Virus record (IMG/VR): IMGVR_UViG_3300031839_000574
Coordinates: 1-23,168 of that record
Reading direction: 5' to 3' (one strand)
Origin: a virus
DNA: 23,168 bases
Part shown: one piece after another, positions 21,550 through 23,168 of the stretch
Layout of the letters: every line of letters starts with the position of its first letter
Position numbering within the stretch: the stretch's first letter is position 1
Position numbers and translations under genes: made by a program
The notes under the pieces: generated by a model
What the model was told of the DNA's origin: nothing
The model's input: the letters and a program-made list of their open reading frames with translations, nothing else
The model's database searches: none

Positions 21550-21590
21550 TGAGCGCAATTTGAGGGGATTGCGCTCACTTACTTTTTTAC
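21550..21590 (+). terminator. Strong hairpin after the major tail gene (terminator or attenuator)
   Basis: A perfect 10-bp inverted repeat, TGAGCGCAAT (21550-21559) and ATTGCGCTCA (21568-21577), with an eight-base loop, is followed by CTTACTTTTTTAC. The T-run is interrupted, so termination may be partial, reducing chaperone and tape measure expression relative to the tube protein. Confidence 0.7.
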
Positions 21591-21591
21591 T

Positions 21592-21975
21592 ATGGCAAAC
21601 AAACAAAGGGGATACTATTCCATAAAACTTGGCGGGAAAATGCGCACTTTGCATTTTTCAATGAATTTTTGGGCAAACTTTACTGATACATTGGGCATTT
21701 CGCTTGACAAGATTGGTGATATATTTACAGAGGGCATTTCACTTGGCACAATTCGTGCGCTTATTTATTCCGCAATCCTTGCAAATGATCAAGAGAAAGG
21801 CAATGAAATTGACTACAATGAATTCAAAGTTGGAATGTGGCTTGAAGATCTTGAAGCTGAAAAACTTGAAGATATCGTGAATGCAATGATGGAATCACGA
21901 GTGCTTGGAAATGATCTTAATATGGGTGTGAAACGTAACGATCCTAAAACTCCACAAAAAAAAACACAAGCGTAA
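21592..21975 (+). CDS. Tail assembly chaperone, upstream frame (lambda G-like)
   Basis: 127 residues, directly between the major tail gene and a second chaperone frame, as in nearly all siphoviruses. It begins MANKQRGYYSIKLGGKMRTL, followed by HFSMNFWANFTDTLGISLDK, then IRALIYSAILANDQEKG, the usual compact helical fold of these proteins. It ends in a lysine-rich tail coded by nine consecutive A residues (21956-21964), where a -1 frameshift would join it to the next frame. It coats and guides the tape measure during tail assembly and is not in the virion. Assigned mainly by position, frameshift signal and sequence style. Confidence 0.75.
   Translation: MANKQRGYYSIKLGGKMRTLHFSMNFWANFTDTLGISLDKIGDIFTEGISLGTIRALIYSAILANDQEKGNEIDYNEFKVGMWLEDLEAEKLEDIVNAMMESRVLGNDLNMGVKRNDPKTPQKKTQA
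21957..21963 (+). other. Candidate -1 programmed ribosomal frameshift site
   Basis: A AAA AAA in the zero frame, within a run of nine A residues (21956-21964). After a -1 slip the new frame reads N-T-S-V-T-N-T-Q-L-T-W-E-T-L-M-D-Y and continues without stop to 22325, giving a fusion of about 244 residues. This is the layout of lambda G/GT-type chaperones. Confidence 0.65.
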
Positions 21976-22325
21976 CAAATACGCAACTCACTTGGGAAAC
22001 ACTGATGGATTATTTCATCGGTCAAGTGGGCATCAATCCTGATAATTTTTGGCGCAACACTTGGAAAGAAAACCATCTTTTGGGTGAAGCATATTACATC
22101 AACCACAATAAGGAATGGGAACGCATTCGCTATTTGGCAACAATGGTGTACAATGTGAATGCACAAAAGAAATCCCAAATGATCACTCCAGAAAAGTTAT
22201 TTGAACTCCCGCAGGATATTTATGCTAAAATGGAACGTGCCAAACCAAAATCCACAAGGGAGCAATATGATTCCTTTATGGAAAAGGTAAAATCAAGCAC
22301 TTTTGACAAAAAATTAAAGATGTAG
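21963..22325 (+). CDS. Tail assembly chaperone, frameshifted extension (lambda T-like)
   Basis: This frame is open from before the A-run, and codons upstream of its first ATG (22005) read as sensible protein (TQLTWETLMDYFIGQVGI). It is therefore probably expressed as the C-terminal part of a -1 frameshift fusion rather than alone. The ATG-started version would be 106 residues. It contains NPDNFWRNTWKENHLLGEAYY and HNKEWERIRYLATMVYNVN, helical and aromatic-rich, and ends in a lysine-rich segment. It lies directly upstream of the tape measure gene, where its product would recruit tail tube subunits. Confidence 0.65.
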   Translation, partial: NTSVTNTQLTWETLMDYFIGQVGINPDNFWRNTWKENHLLGEAYYINHNKEWERIRYLATMVYNVNAQKKSQMITPEKLFELPQDIYAKMERAKPKSTREQYDSFMEKVKSSTFDKKLKM

Positions 22326-22346
22326 GATTTTTGTATTTTTACATCT
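22318..22346 (+). promoter_or_regulatory. Inverted repeat with TATTTTTA element before the tape measure gene
   Basis: AGATGTA (22318-22324) and TACATCT (22340-22346) form a perfect 7-bp inverted repeat with a 15-base spacer. The spacer and arm contain TATTTTTA (22334-22341), one base off TAnnTTTG. It overlaps the chaperone stop and lies 11 bases before ATG 22358. Operator or mRNA hairpin cannot be told apart. Confidence 0.3.
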
Positions 22347-22357
22347 AAATTATTCCG

Positions 22358-23168
22358 ATGGCAAATAATGAATTGAGAGTTACCTTATTGGGTGATGCAT
22401 CCAAACTAAATGCAACACTCAAAACCGCATCAGGGCGGTTGAAATCATTCGGGAAAAGCACACAAGCAGTTGGAAGATCATTGCAAACACGATTAGCATT
22501 GCCATTGGCGGTGGCGGGTGGTGCTGCAATCAAAATGGCAACGGATTTCGATAAGTCAATGACAAAAATCAAAACACTTGTTGGTATTGCGAGTGATGAG
22601 GTTGATGAAATGGGCGTTGGTGTTAAAGCAATGGCAAAGGAATTTGCGATTTCAAGTGCTGATGCAGCTGATGCACTATTCTTTGTAACATCAGCGGGTT
22701 TACGTGGCAAAGATGCAATGGAGGCGTTGGAAGGTGCAATGAAGGCATCTGCAATTGGAATGGGTGAAGCCAAAACAATTGCGCAACTTACATCCGCAGC
22801 AATGAACGCATACGGATCAGATACGCTGAATGCATCTGATGCAACCGATGTATTAACCGCTGCAATTCGTGAGGGATCGATTGAATCTGATGAATTGGCA
22901 TCTGTGATGGGACAAGTTTTGCCAGTTGCATCCAATATGGGAATTGCATTTGATCAGGTGGGTGCTGCATTCGCTGCGATGAGTAGAACGGGAACTCCCG
23001 CTGCACAAGCAGCAACGCAATTGAACTCCATCATGATGGGGATTATGAAGCCAACTCAATCCGCTGCGGATGCAATGGAGTTGATGGGATTAAGCAGTGA
23101 AGGATTAAGGCAGCAAATCAAAGATGAGGGATTACTTTCAGTACTTAATACATTAAAAGAAGGAGCAA
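22358..23168 (+). CDS. Tape measure protein (3' end cut off by window)
   Basis: ATG 22358 starts a frame that stays open to the right edge (270 codons visible). After MANNELRVTLLGDASKLNAT and a helical lead (LKTASGRLKSFGKSTQAVGR), the region LALPLAVAGGAAIKMATDFDKSM begins the TIGR01760/PhageMin_Tail core. This continues with KAMAKEFAISSADAADALFF, TSAGLRGKDAMEALEG, ASNMGIAFDQVGAAFAAMSR and GTPAAQAATQLNSIM. The protein sets tail length and is threaded through the tube; it is usually among the longest genes of a siphovirus, so most of it lies outside. Alanine/methionine-rich helical composition is typical. Confidence 0.93.
   Translation, partial: MANNELRVTLLGDASKLNATLKTASGRLKSFGKSTQAVGRSLQTRLALPLAVAGGAAIKMATDFDKSMTKIKTLVGIASDEVDEMGVGVKAMAKEFAISSADAADALFFVTSAGLRGKDAMEALEGAMKASAIGMGEAKTIAQLTSAAMNAYGSDTLNASDATDVLTAAIREGSIESDELASVMGQVLPVASNMGIAFDQVGAAFAAMSRTGTPAAQAATQLNSIMMGIMKPTQSAADAMELMGLSSEGLRQQIKDEGLLSVLNTLKEGA

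Noticed and set aside
22345-22935. Long open frame on the - strand (196 codons)
   Set aside because: Mirror of the tape measure gene, whose + strand frame has clear family motifs; the Ala/Ser-rich composition of the - frame is a reverse-strand artefact.

Overview
The window is a 23.2 kb stretch of a tailed double-stranded DNA phage or prophage with a siphovirus-type HK97-fold head. It is cut at both ends: a recombination exonuclease gene runs off the left edge and the tape measure gene off the right. Every supported gene is on the + strand, tightly packed, often with 1- or 4-base stop/start overlaps. No tRNA, rRNA, integrase, CI-like repressor, IS element or CRISPR array was seen. The host is most likely a member of the Bacteroidota. 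Reasons: AT-rich, A-rich leaders with almost no Shine-Dalgarno sequences, and promoter elements matching the TTTG-N19/20-TAnnTTTG consensus of that phylum (clearest at 15392-15422 and 6302-6332). Gene content fits a Flavobacteriia-type phage, but no species can be named.

Left third (1-6570), DNA metabolism: a RecE-like exonuclease, a protein carrying only the DnaA box-binding domain, a VRR-NUC nuclease, a winged-helix replication initiator-like protein, a resolvase-like PD-(D/E)XK protein, a primase-helicase of the T7 gp4/Twinkle type, and a ParB/sulfiredoxin-fold protein. Small unknown proteins lie between them, several with one membrane segment. The initiator-like gene holds two sets of tandem repeats around an AT-only block (2085-2193), a candidate origin inside the gene as in lambda O. 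A separate one-gene unit (6302-6618) with its own promoter and terminator follows.

Middle (6620-16380), packaging and head: small and large terminase, a portal with a long C-terminal extension, a small basic protein, two paralogous membrane proteins, a membrane-anchored coiled-coil protein, a MuF-type minor head protein fused to an HEFGH zinc-metallopeptidase-like domain, a prohead protease and the major capsid protein. A moron-like block (15293-16358) follows, with three microproteins and a PD-(D/E)XK endonuclease delimited by terminators. Its promoter shares a 16-bp near-palindrome with the promoter at 6302-6332, so the two units may be co-regulated.

Right third (16381-23168), connector, lysis and tail: head-tail connector, head closure, HK97 gp10-like and tail-terminator proteins; an adhesion/lysis block (fibre-like protein, M15 peptidase endolysin, 3TM holin, LamG-type fibre protein, small unknown); then the major tail protein, a pair of tail-assembly chaperone frames joined by a probable -1 frameshift at an A-run, and the start of the tape measure. 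Lysis genes between the tail terminator and the major tail protein is an unusual order.
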